From Parahaliea maris (GTDB lineage: Bacteria; Pseudomonadota; Gammaproteobacteria; Pseudomonadales; Halieaceae): 64,000 nucleotides of DNA. The stretch spans positions 124,001-188,000 of the forward strand of contig NZ_VRZA01000001.1 in NCBI RefSeq assembly GCF_008064665.1. The letters run 5' to 3'. This document shows positions 7,426 to 14,904 of the stretch, piece after piece. The translations under genes were made by a program, and so were the position numbers. The notes beneath the pieces were generated by a model. The model was not told the DNA's origin. It worked only from the letters and a program-made list of their open reading frames with translations, and ran no database searches. How positions within the stretch are numbered: the first letter of the stretch is position 1; every line of letters starts with the position of its first letter.

Positions 7426-8997
7426 GTGCCTAACCTCTCCCGCCAAGATAAGGCGCTACTGGAGGAGTTTACCTCCCGCCAGCGCGCCCTGAACGACATT
7501 GAAGGCTTCCGGCAATATCTCTCCCGTACGTATCACAGCGACTTCCAGCACCCTCCCGTCGCCCACCACCGACTGTTACAGCAGCACCTGATGGAGCTGT
7601 ACCACGGAGACTATGACGGGCTGATCGTTGAGATGCCCCCCGGTAGCGCCAAGAGCACCTACAGTTCTATTCACTTCGCGTGCTGGTATCTCGCCAAGCA
7701 TCCGGACAGGAAAATAGTCGCCATCTCGAATACCACGGCGCTGGCCGAAGACTTCTCAAGGCGGCGGAGGTCGGCGTGTCTAGAACAGGAATGGCAAAAT
7801 CTAGCTGACTGCTCCATACCTAAGGACCACCAATCACTCGCCAACTTCGGGACCAGTAAAGGTGGAAGTATGCTGGCCGTGGGTATGGGCTCGGCGGTCA
7901 GTGGTCGCCGAGCGGACCTGCTAATAATCGACGATCCCATTGCCAGTCTTGAGCAGGCAATGAGTCCGGGGCAGTTGGAAAAGCAGTGGGGGTCATACCT
8001 CTACGAGTACCGGAACAGGCTGCTCCCCCACGGCAAGCAAGTGATTATCAGCACCCGCTGGTCGCAGTGGGACTTGATAGGCAGGATTAAGGAGCAAATA
8101 GCTTCCGGAGAAGAAAAGCGGAAGTGGAAAATTTTAACCCTCCCAATGGAAGCCAAAGACGACGACCCGCTGGGCAGGGAACCTGGAGAGAGACTGTGGC
8201 CAGACTGGTTTAGCGCGACCCAAGTAGAGGAGAACAAGAAAGACCCGCTGCTGTGGTCCGCGCTGTATCAACAGGAGCCAGTGGACGCGTCAGGCACTTG
8301 GGTAGACGCGCAGTACATCCAGATTATCAAAACTACGGAACCGCCCCACCCGTTGAAGTACGTGGTGTCGGTTGATCTAGCGCTGAGCGACGGAGTCGGT
8401 GACTACACAGCGATCGTGGTGGCGGGGATAGGTCCCTCCCGCGAGTTGTACGTTGTGGACGTCCACTTAGACAAGGTGCCAGTGCATCAAACGATGGCCA
8501 AGCTCAATGCGGTCTGCGCCCAGTACTCCCCCTCTGTGGTTCTCATTGAAGACTCGCCGGCCGAAAAGGTGTTCCTTGAGGCGCTGCGGGAGCACAGCCG
8601 GACTCGCAGTGAGTTAATACCTTTGTATCCCATGCCCACCCGTGGCAGGGACAAGGAGACGCGTGGGGCGGCCATCCGTAGTTTATTCATGCAGAACAAG
8701 GTGTTCCTTGTTGAATCCGGGTGGAATCAGGAGGCTATCAAGCAAATCCTGAACTTCCCGCCCAAGACCAAGGCCATACATGACGACTTTGTAGACGCCC
8801 TTGCCCTCATCGGCCGCCACATCGGTAAGCAGTCCAACCCAAGCGCGGAGTCCGATGAAGTAGCCCAGCCCATTATCAGAAGCAGCATAGAACTAGACGC
8901 CTACGGCAACATGCAGACCACCGCCACGCTGGGGCAACTCTGGGACGATCATGATGAGCGTCTAAGTTTGTCCCGCAGATTTGCAGGGAGGATCTAA
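7426..8997 (+). CDS. terL: Phage terminase large subunit
   Basis: A 523-residue DNA-packaging motor. The ATPase domain has Walker A PPGSAKST (71-78), Walker B LLIIDD (165-170) and the coupling-type motif STRW (209-212). The RNase H-like nuclease domain has VVSVDLAL (313-320, D317), IEDSPAEK (374-381) and IHDDFVDALAL (451-461). All catalytic positions look intact at full family length. The start is a GTG at 7426 with no clear Shine-Dalgarno. TerL cuts concatemeric DNA and pumps it through a portal into a procapsid; neither portal nor capsid gene follows, so it would have to engage a helper phage portal. Confidence 0.92.
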   Translation: MPNLSRQDKALLEEFTSRQRALNDIEGFRQYLSRTYHSDFQHPPVAHHRLLQQHLMELYHGDYDGLIVEMPPGSAKSTYSSIHFACWYLAKHPDRKIVAISNTTALAEDFSRRRRSACLEQEWQNLADCSIPKDHQSLANFGTSKGGSMLAVGMGSAVSGRRADLLIIDDPIASLEQAMSPGQLEKQWGSYLYEYRNRLLPHGKQVIISTRWSQWDLIGRIKEQIASGEEKRKWKILTLPMEAKDDDPLGREPGERLWPDWFSATQVEENKKDPLLWSALYQQEPVDASGTWVDAQYIQIIKTTEPPHPLKYVVSVDLALSDGVGDYTAIVVAGIGPSRELYVVDVHLDKVPVHQTMAKLNAVCAQYSPSVVLIEDSPAEKVFLEALREHSRTRSELIPLYPMPTRGRDKETRGAAIRSLFMQNKVFLVESGWNQEAIKQILNFPPKTKAIHDDFVDALALIGRHIGKQSNPSAESDEVAQPIIRSSIELDAYGNMQTTATLGQLWDDHDERLSLSRRFAGRI

Positions 8998-8999
8998 CC

Positions 9000-9413
9000 A
9001 TGACAAACCAAGAAATTGAGCAGCTCATTGAGTACGCCGCAACGATGCACCCCGGCAGGGGATGGGAACAGCTCTCCGAGGAGGAGAAGCGAGCGGTATT
9101 TAAGAACTGGGAAGCCCAGCGTGACCTAGGCACCGAGATGACCCTCGCCCCCGGTCCGCAGGGCAAGCGCGTAGGTCCTAGCGGTCTGTACGTCGCCCCG
9201 AACGCTTGGGAGATTGCTGCCGATGCTCTGCAGAAGGGCGTGGGGGGCTACTTGGTCGGGCGAGCTAACCGCGGAGAACGACAAGGCCGTGAGGCTGCGG
9301 CTGACCTGCTCACGCGGAGGGACGCCATCGACGCAGAGGTGGCGGCGACACGCGCCGCCAAAGAGGAAGAAGAACGTAAAGCCCTTAGAGCACGCCTGTT
9401 TGGAGGCCCCTAA
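9000..9413 (+). CDS. Hypothetical phage-type protein (137 aa)
   Basis: Starts 2 bp after terL with a GGGAGG site. The N-terminus (MTNQEIEQLIEYAATMHPGRGWEQLSEEEKRAVFKNW) is helical and acidic; the middle has a glycine-rich stretch (ALQKGVGGYLVGRANRGERQG) and the end is an Ala/Glu/Arg coiled-coil helix. It is too small for a portal. The position right before longer helical proteins suggests a small internal virion or head-completion protein, without a specific family match. Confidence 0.5.
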   Translation: MTNQEIEQLIEYAATMHPGRGWEQLSEEEKRAVFKNWEAQRDLGTEMTLAPGPQGKRVGPSGLYVAPNAWEIAADALQKGVGGYLVGRANRGERQGREAAADLLTRRDAIDAEVAATRAAKEEEERKALRARLFGGP

Positions 9414-9415
9414 TT

Positions 9416-10288
9416 ATGAATATGACTCAAGTTGTACAAGAATACGCTTACCTTCAAGCAGGTATTGACCACTGCCGCGCGAGGGGTAAGCCCGTTCCCT
9501 CCCACGTCACAGACCGGGCCAATTTCCTGTACAACAAGGCCGCCTCAGTCCTGACCCCACAGGAGGCGTCAATGGCTTTGAGGGCCGTGGACGCTTTGAA
9601 GGCCCAATACACTCAACATGCCGTGGCACGGGACGCCCAGCGCGAGGCCGCAGCAAATCATTACTACCGAGATGACCTTGCCAAGTCTATGACGGGGCTA
9701 ACAGCGGACCAAGTTGTCGCCGCTAAGGACGGCCAGAAGTACGCCGTGAAAGGCAGTAGATTCCAGCCGGAACAAGCGAGAGTACGGGTGGAATCTATAC
9801 TGAAAAAGGCTGGCCACAAGCTCAACTACGATCAGTTCCTGGCCCACGTGGACGCGGTGGACGACGCCAAGCGCCACGGACGTGACCCTGCCAAATATCT
9901 CACCGAGAAATTCGGGAAAAAGGCGTCCCAAATGGGCGACCTTATTGAAGGCTTCAACAACTCCGGTATTTCGGAGGTCATGGCGCTGACAAAGGGGCGG
10001 ACAACCCCCGATCACATGACTGCCCCCACAAAATCGGAGGTGTTGCGCTCACAACTGGCCGACGCTTGGGTGAATGACGCGGTTAAGTCCCCCAACTCCC
10101 GTGAAAAGTTGGTTGAGCGATACCACCCCTCCTACCTCGAAGACACAGGCCGCTCCGGGGACATAGCTCGCGCCATGCTCCAGCATGAGCAGGCTATGGA
10201 AGCAGACGTATCCAACTACGAAGGGCCTACTTACGACATCGACCCGGAATACAAAGACGAGTTCACCGCCGCCCAGGAGGGCACGTGA
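9416..10288 (+). CDS. Hypothetical helical phage protein, possible internal virion protein (290 aa)
   Basis: Starts 2 bp after the previous gene. Almost entirely charged, Ala-rich and helical (VVQEYAYLQAGIDHCRARG; YTQHAVARDAQREAAANHYY), with no signal peptide or membrane helix. It resembles podovirus scaffold or ejection-module proteins in composition and position, but I recognise no diagnostic motif. The ATG overlaps AATT-ATG-AAT-ATG, so either of two adjacent ATGs could be used. Confidence 0.45.
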   Translation: MNMTQVVQEYAYLQAGIDHCRARGKPVPSHVTDRANFLYNKAASVLTPQEASMALRAVDALKAQYTQHAVARDAQREAAANHYYRDDLAKSMTGLTADQVVAAKDGQKYAVKGSRFQPEQARVRVESILKKAGHKLNYDQFLAHVDAVDDAKRHGRDPAKYLTEKFGKKASQMGDLIEGFNNSGISEVMALTKGRTTPDHMTAPTKSEVLRSQLADAWVNDAVKSPNSREKLVERYHPSYLEDTGRSGDIARAMLQHEQAMEADVSNYEGPTYDIDPEYKDEFTAAQEGT

Positions 10289-10289
10289 A

Positions 10290-11171
10290 ATGGACACACT
10301 AGCTGAACGCGAGAAGCACATACTGGCTCAGGCCGACGCGCTGAACGCCATCCTATCGCAAACCAACATCCCACAGGCCGCTCAGGCTGCTGAGATGCGC
10401 AGCCGTGAACAGGCGGCGTCCCGGCTGGCCAGACAACGTGCCGGTCAGTCCCGGGATGACCTGCTACTGGCCGAAGCCCTCCGCCGTTCCCGCGACAAGG
10501 GCGCTGGCCCCTTCAAGGGCACCGGGATGGAGGCCCAAATGCTCAACGAGGCGTACCGGCAGTCAGTCGGCGGTGGCCAGATGAGCCATGACGACTTCAT
10601 GCGGGACGTGGCCTCCCAGCGCCTCGGCCGCCAGACCACCGTCGCCACCCCGGAGGGCACCTACATCACCCCCGGCTACGACACCAGCTTCATGGGCGGC
10701 AGGCGTGGTACTCCGGACTTTGTACCGAAGCCTCCAACCGAGGGCGAGAAGCGGGGCCAGTACACCACCTCCAATCTGCGACAACTGAACAACGCAGCCA
10801 GCGAGATGGTCCCAAGTATCACGGACGCTGCTGCCGAGCAGTACGCGCCCGAGTTTCTGAAGGGCTACTTCACCTCCGACGAGTACAAGGCCATGAACAA
10901 CCGCGCCCGCGAGTGGGCCGCAACGCTGGTGTTCATGCGCTCCGGAGCCACCGCCCGCAAGGACGAGGTGGACGCGGCCATGCAAAACTTCTGGCCTCAA
11001 CCTGGCGATGGTCCCCAAGACGTCCAGCGCAAGGCCCAGATGCGAGAGGAGGCAATGGCCACCGCCGAGGCGGCATACGCGCAGCGTCAGGGAGGCACCC
11101 CGCCCGGAACGGGTCAGCCCCCTCCTGCCAAGCGTGTTATCAAGTTCGGGGACTTGCCCCCGGGGAGCTAG
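10290..11171 (+). CDS. Hypothetical helical phage protein, possible ejection protein (293 aa)
   Basis: ATG at 10290 follows AGGAGG; an open frame upstream (from 10185) overlaps the previous gene and is rejected. The protein starts MDTLAEREKHILAQADALNAIL and is rich in Ala, Gln and Arg, with a glycine/proline-rich C-terminal third. No enzymatic motif seen. By size, composition and its place before the 513-aa protein it fits an internal virion (ejection) protein. Confidence 0.45.
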   Translation: MDTLAEREKHILAQADALNAILSQTNIPQAAQAAEMRSREQAASRLARQRAGQSRDDLLLAEALRRSRDKGAGPFKGTGMEAQMLNEAYRQSVGGGQMSHDDFMRDVASQRLGRQTTVATPEGTYITPGYDTSFMGGRRGTPDFVPKPPTEGEKRGQYTTSNLRQLNNAASEMVPSITDAAAEQYAPEFLKGYFTSDEYKAMNNRAREWAATLVFMRSGATARKDEVDAAMQNFWPQPGDGPQDVQRKAQMREEAMATAEAAYAQRQGGTPPGTGQPPPAKRVIKFGDLPPGS

Positions 11172-11174
11172 ACC

Positions 11175-12716
11175 ATGCCCTATGACGTTGAAATGCCGGA
11201 CGGCACGATCATCGAGGACGTACCGGACCACATCACGCAGGCCGAGCTACTGAAGCGGCTAAACGGGGCGGGTACACCTCCGCCCACCGTGAAGACGCAG
11301 GCACAGCTTGACCAAGAGGCGTACAACGCGGCCTCGCCGTGGGAGAAGCTACAGCTTGGAGTGAACCAGTCGCTGCGGGAGCTTGGCCACGGGCTGCAAG
11401 AGCTTATCCCCGGCCTGCCCGATCTCACCCCGCAGGAACGGCAGGAACTGGCCCGCCAGCAGGCCGTAGAGGGTGGCTGGAAGACCACAGGCCAGATAGC
11501 CGGTGATGCAGCAATGGCGACTGCCCCCGTGGTCGGTTTCTCCGGGAAGCTGTCAAACCTTGCGCGTGGTCAACGCGTGGCGGCGACGCTGGGCCTAGAG
11601 GGGCTGGGGTCAGGCATTGTGGAGGGCTTACAGGCACCCACAGACAGGCTAACCACGGGGGCCGGGGCAGCAGCCACCACGATGGCTCTAGGGGCCGTGT
11701 TCCCCTTCCTGTTTGCGGGCCGTGTGACCCCGGACGCCGCTTACCTGCTCGATCAGGGCGTCAAGCTCACCCCCGGACAAGCCTACACGGGCGGTCTGCT
11801 ACAGGGCATTGAGGAACTGGCTTCCTACATTCCCGGCCTCGCTGGTGGCGTCCGCAAGGGCAAAGACGAGGCGCTACAGTCGTGGAACACCATGCTTCGC
11901 AACGGCGAGCGCCCCCCGCAGGAGGCCATGAAGAAGATCAAGGAGGGCCTCGGCAAGGAGTACGACAGGATATTCGCCGGTAACTGGACCATCGACACCA
12001 ACGAGCTTGGCCGGAAGTGGATGGGCATACAAATCCCGCTCAGGCGAGAACTGCCGGACGAAGAAGCCAACCGAGTATTCAAGACCCTCGGCAGCTACTT
12101 TGACATGATAAACCGCCCCGACGTCAGCGGGCGGGCTATACAGGTCGTGGACAGGAACATTGGCAAGCTGGCGAACCAAGCGTACAAGCGCGGTGATGGC
12201 GTCACCGGCGAAGCCTACGACGCTGCTCAACGACTGCTACGCCAGCAACTTCCAGGTGAGGCAGGCAAGCAGATCGTGAAGCACAACCGCGATTACGCCG
12301 CGTTCAAAGTGCTGCAGGACGCCACCGCCAAAGTCGCCCCCCTCAAGCGAGTGCCCCCCGGCACCATCACGCCCTCTGAACTACTGGCGAGTAGCGCCAA
12401 GTCCAACCGGCCCGCAGCGGCTCAGGGCGAAGCCTTGATGCAGCAGGAGGCTCAACGCGGCCTCAACGTGCTGGGCGACCCAGCGTCTAACAGGCTACAG
12501 GAGTTCTCGACCAAGTTCAGTCCTGTGCTGTATCCAGCCGCCATGCCGGTCCGCGCGGTGGCCTCCCCGATGGCGAACATGCTGCGTAGTCATGGGGCGG
12601 AGGGCTTATCAGCGCCCCTCGCCGCTGCCGCCGCCTCGGGACTACCCGCTGCGACTGGCTCAACCTACCAGCGGGAACTTGAAGAATTGCTACAAAGCAT
12701 GGGAATCCTACGATGA
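11175..12716 (+). CDS. Putative podovirus internal virion / DNA-ejection protein (513 aa)
   Basis: The N-terminus MPYDVEMPDGTIIEDVPDHI followed by TQAELLKRL is a recurrent domain at the start of podovirus internal proteins and virion hydrolases. The middle has hydrophobic, glycine/alanine-rich segments (about 115-190, GDAAMATAPVVGFSG, TTMALGAVFPFLFAG) able to insert in membranes, typical of ejected pore-forming proteins. The C-terminal half is helical. In a satellite, carrying its own ejection protein would let transducing particles be modified for delivery. It overlaps the next gene by 4 bp. Function is inferred from the N-terminal motif and context. Confidence 0.6.
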   Translation: MPYDVEMPDGTIIEDVPDHITQAELLKRLNGAGTPPPTVKTQAQLDQEAYNAASPWEKLQLGVNQSLRELGHGLQELIPGLPDLTPQERQELARQQAVEGGWKTTGQIAGDAAMATAPVVGFSGKLSNLARGQRVAATLGLEGLGSGIVEGLQAPTDRLTTGAGAAATTMALGAVFPFLFAGRVTPDAAYLLDQGVKLTPGQAYTGGLLQGIEELASYIPGLAGGVRKGKDEALQSWNTMLRNGERPPQEAMKKIKEGLGKEYDRIFAGNWTIDTNELGRKWMGIQIPLRRELPDEEANRVFKTLGSYFDMINRPDVSGRAIQVVDRNIGKLANQAYKRGDGVTGEAYDAAQRLLRQQLPGEAGKQIVKHNRDYAAFKVLQDATAKVAPLKRVPPGTITPSELLASSAKSNRPAAAQGEALMQQEAQRGLNVLGDPASNRLQEFSTKFSPVLYPAAMPVRAVASPMANMLRSHGAEGLSAPLAAAAASGLPAATGSTYQRELEELLQSMGILR

Positions 12717-13024
12717 ACCCCCACACGCTCCCCCACCGCGACATGGTGCGTATCGTGAAACTGCTACAGCAGGAGTTGCAGAAGCAGCTATCAGCCTCCC
12801 CTCAGCACCACGACCTCGCTACTCAGGACCTGGCCTTTTCGGTGGGGCAGATGTTCGCCAACCTGATCGCCCTCCACACCGAGCACGCTGGCGAGGAGGT
12901 GCAGGCAGTCCGGGAGATGGTGAGTGGCTTCCTAAAGGGCGCGGACTCCGCTACCCGGTACGTGGAACTGGAACAGGGCGATACGGTTGCCGTGGAGTGG
13001 GAAGGTGCAGTCACTATCCATTAG
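12713..13024 (+). CDS. Hypothetical protein (103 aa)
   Basis: ATGA overlap with the preceding gene. The product is a small, mainly helical acidic protein (MVRIVKLLQQELQKQLSASP; LIALHTEHAGEEVQAVREM) with a final beta-rich tail (VELEQGDTVAVEWEG). No motif recognised. Coupling to the 513-aa protein suggests it works with it, perhaps as a chaperone. Confidence 0.5.
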   Translation: MNPHTLPHRDMVRIVKLLQQELQKQLSASPQHHDLATQDLAFSVGQMFANLIALHTEHAGEEVQAVREMVSGFLKGADSATRYVELEQGDTVAVEWEGAVTIH

Positions 13025-13073
13025 CGTAGACACTGCCCTACTGGCAGATCACGGCCCGGAGACCGGGGGCAAG

Positions 13074-13190
13074 ATGGTTGAAGACCAGATAGCTATAGCT
13101 CAACGCTGCCCCTGCTTCACCTGCCCCGACCGCTACCGATGTCGCCGGGAATGTGAAGGCTTCAGGGCTTACGTGAAACGGGGGAGGTAG
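13074..13190 (+). CDS. Small Cys-rich protein (38 aa)
   Basis: MVEDQIAIAQ then RCPCFTCPDRYRCRRECEGF: five Cys in about 16 residues, suggesting a zinc knuckle. The ATG at 13074 is preceded by a G-rich stretch (GGGGGC); a longer frame from 12987 overlaps the previous gene. Its stop codon touches the start of the next small gene, so the two are probably translated together. Unknown function. Confidence 0.5.
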   Translation: MVEDQIAIAQRCPCFTCPDRYRCRRECEGFRAYVKRGR

Positions 13191-13361
13191 ATGAGAACCC
13201 TAGACCAAGCCACAGCCAGATGGAGCCGGGCGCACCGCGCTCTACACAAGCTGCAAAAGTTCCCCCAGTCGGGGTCTTACCACGCGGCCAAGCTGAAATT
13301 GGCACAAGACGAGTTCGACAAGGCGTGTGCTGAGCGCGCGGCGCTTAGAGCGGGGCGGTGA
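13191..13361 (+). CDS. Small basic helical protein (56 aa)
   Basis: Begins at the base after the previous stop, with GGGGGAGG just upstream. The product MRTLDQATARWSRAHRALHK... is basic and helical throughout, ends ERAALRAGR, and has no membrane segment. It may bind DNA or be a small antagonist of a host or helper protein; nothing specific can be said. It is the last gene of the rightward late operon before the DnaA-box-like repeats. Confidence 0.5.
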   Translation: MRTLDQATARWSRAHRALHKLQKFPQSGSYHAAKLKLAQDEFDKACAERAALRAGR

Positions 13362-13372
13362 CATTTACCAAA

Positions 13373-13519
13373 TCAGGCAAAATGTCTTGTGGATGTGCTG
13401 TGGATATCGTGTGGATAAAATTTCGGCGTTTTTAAAAAGGCCTCGGCAAACGCAGCCAGAGCAGCAGTGATTGCTATCCCGTTTGCGGCTAGTGTCGTAA
13501 TGTCTATCGCCAAGTCCAT
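13373..13519 (-). CDS. Possible small membrane protein (48 aa)
   Basis: A minus-strand frame encoding MDLAIDITTL followed by a hydrophobic Ala-rich helix (about residues 8-29) and a polar tail. It would be the only minus-strand gene of the element. Against it: no ribosome binding site is visible and its C-terminal codons are made of the 11 bp-spaced DnaA-box-like repeats, so the frame may be fortuitous. Confidence 0.25.
   Translation of the reverse strand: MDLAIDITTLAANGIAITAALAAFAEAFLKTPKFYPHDIHSTSTRHFA
13388..13418 (+). promoter_or_regulatory. Three DnaA-box-like repeats at 11 bp intervals
   Basis: TGTGGATGT (13388-13396), TGTGGATAT (13399-13407) and TGTGGATAA (13410-13418) lie in the same orientation exactly 11 bp apart. 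The last is the perfect complement of the classic DnaA box TTATCCACA, and the others differ by one or two bases. An A/T-rich tract follows (13417-13437). This looks like a helically phased DnaA-binding array at the right end of the element. Confidence 0.65.
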
Positions 13520-13615
13520 GTAGCGAGTTTACTACGTTCAGAACTCACAGACTAATGCTTTGGTACCGAACCAATAAACAGCTTGCTCTGAGTTTTAACC
13601 CTGTTACGCTAAAAC

Positions 13616-14218
13616 ATGCCAGCTTTTATGGCGGCATGTTTTGACGTAACAAGAGTGCTGAACTTGGCTGAGTGCGATTTGTGTATCAATAAGACTGACG
13701 CAGTTTGGGTCCGACGTATGTCCGCGTCTGAGATCTTTGAATGGCGGAACGGCATCATGCTCGCCGCCCTGGAGCGCAACGACGTTGAAACCGCGAAAGC
13801 CATCGGGCGACGCAACGATGCTGACAAGCGAAGGGCGAACCGCAAGCGTCGTGTGACCTTGTGCGGACGTTGTGCAATGGCGACCAATCCAGAAGAAAAC
13901 GGTGACCAACTAATTGTGGAGGGGGTACACAGTGATCGAGAGTTTCAGCACGTTCGCAAAGAGTGCTGCGTTTGCGGCATACCCGTCACCTACCTGTACT
14001 GGAGCGAGGGGCTGCGTAAGGGTGACGTAACCTGTAGTCATAATTGTCGTAAAACAACGGAGCGGAGGGGGCGTCAGCTTACGCTGCCCTCAATCAAACA
14101 GTGCGCCCACTGCGGGGAGGACTTCTACCCCAAGCGGAGTACCGGCAGATACTGCGGGGCCAAGTGCCGGGTATACGCCAGCCGCAAGCGTAAGGGCAAC
14201 GCGCAACCCCCCTCGTAG
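13616..14218 (+). CDS. Multi-zinc-finger hypothetical protein (200 aa)
   Basis: The product carries Cys pairs CDLC, CGRC, CCVCG and CSHNC, and a C-terminal finger CAHCGEDFYPKRSTGRYCG-AKC followed by a basic tail ASRKRKGN. The last finger resembles HNH-associated or FLZ/zinc-ribbon fingers seen in phage DNA-binding proteins, but no HNH catalytic residues are visible. It is separated from the late operon by 254 bp, so it likely has its own promoter, and it is the last gene before attR, a place where satellites and prophages often keep accessory or defence genes. Confidence 0.6.
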   Translation: MPAFMAACFDVTRVLNLAECDLCINKTDAVWVRRMSASEIFEWRNGIMLAALERNDVETAKAIGRRNDADKRRANRKRRVTLCGRCAMATNPEENGDQLIVEGVHSDREFQHVRKECCVCGIPVTYLYWSEGLRKGDVTCSHNCRKTTERRGRQLTLPSIKQCAHCGEDFYPKRSTGRYCGAKCRVYASRKRKGNAQPPS

Positions 14219-14405
14219 CGCCCCACAGAGCCCCCTACGGCCACGCCAGCCCCCCGGCAACACCCTAGCCTACCCCGCGCCAGCAGGCCGCCACAGCGGC
14301 CAACAGAGCTACACACCTCCTCACGAAGCAAAGCCCGAAACGCGCCCCCCTCTACAGACCTCTAACCTCTTGTTTTATAATGTCTTTGCAGGGCGGGTCT
14401 TCTGG
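14219..14405. other. Right end of the element, no gene seen
   Basis: C-rich, gene-free DNA after the zinc-finger gene. It includes a TATAAT hexamer (14376-14381) just before the attachment repeats, without a convincing -35 at the right distance. Recombinase and host-factor arm sites would be expected here but none can be named. Confidence 0.4.
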
Positions 14406-14562
14406 CCGGCCTCCGGTACCACCTGATATGCGCGGCACGCTTGCGCGCGCCGGCCGACGTGTCGGACCATCGACTCCGGCCTCCGGTACCACCTGATATG
14501 CGCGGCACGCTTGCGCGCGCCGGCCGGGATGCCGGACCATCGATTCCGGCCTGCGGCACCAC
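14406..14562 (+). repeat. attR with 70 bp tandem repeat of the tRNA-Leu 3' end
   Basis: The tRNA 3' core occurs at 14406-14422, exactly again at 14475-14492, and degenerately at about 14545-14562 (GCGGC in place of CCGGT). Successive copies are 70 bp apart, and the spacer (CTGATATGCGCGGCACGCTTG and GGACCATCGA parts) is nearly identical between the first two. This looks like two successive attR/attB scars, or duplication of the native tRNA 3' flank. Either of the first two copies could be the functional attR. Confidence 0.75.
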
Positions 14563-14730
14563 ATTTCCACGGGCAAACCCTCGGCGCAACAAGCCATGCA
14601 ATTGGCGCTCGGTGCCATGCACTCCATTTGCGTCACGCAGTAGCCTACCTGTGCCAGCCGAAGAATAGTCGAGCCTCATGGCTCAATCGCTGGCCATCCT
14701 ATTGCTACCATTTCAACTGAGGAAAAGGTA

Positions 14731-14844
14731 ATGAATATCATCCTGATCGCTATCGCTACTACGGCTTCCCTCGCATCCCTGGTGGCGCCTCGCACCTACG
14801 TATTGGCCCAGGACCAGATAGCCCGCGATGGTGAGTACGCCTGA
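14731..14844 (+). CDS. Small putative exported peptide (37 aa)
   Basis: MNIILIAIATTASLASLVAP followed by RTYVLAQDQIARDGEYA. The first 19 residues are a hydrophobic signal-like segment. GAGGAAAAGG lies just upstream of the ATG. It sits outside the attachment repeats, between the element and the phosphate genes. Too short for family assignment; the good ribosome site and signal-like start are the only evidence that it is a gene. Confidence 0.4.
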   Translation: MNIILIAIATTASLASLVAPRTYVLAQDQIARDGEYA

Positions 14845-14904
14845 CCTGGTTCCAGTAGCTCCCTCAAAGGGATAACTCGGATATAGACGCCTTCGCTAAA
14901 GCCG

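Larger units (their letters stand above)
880..14492. mobile_element. tRNA-Leu-integrated phage-satellite-like element (about 13.6 kb)
   Basis: The element is bounded by direct repeats of the tRNA-Leu 3' end (880-897 and 14406-14422 or 14475-14492). It encodes, nearly all on the plus strand: integrase, AlpA-like protein, small orphans, primase, helicase, an origin-like region, a small terminase subunit candidate, large terminase, four genes in the position of an ejection module and several small Cys-rich proteins. Portal, major capsid, tail, lysis and CI-type repressor genes were looked for and not seen. Genes are packed with 4 bp overlaps and use less GC-rich codons than the flanks. The best reading is a phage satellite or highly reduced podovirus-like prophage; dependence on a helper is inferred from the missing genes. 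Confidence 0.8.

Noticed and set aside
7044-7433. 129-codon plus-strand frame spanning the terminase gap
   Set aside because: Ser/Pro/Arg/Cys-rich composition, no ribosome site, and overlap at both ends suggest chance translation.
14376-14381. TATAAT hexamer before attR as a promoter
   Set aside because: No acceptable -35 box at 16-18 bp and no gene directly downstream.
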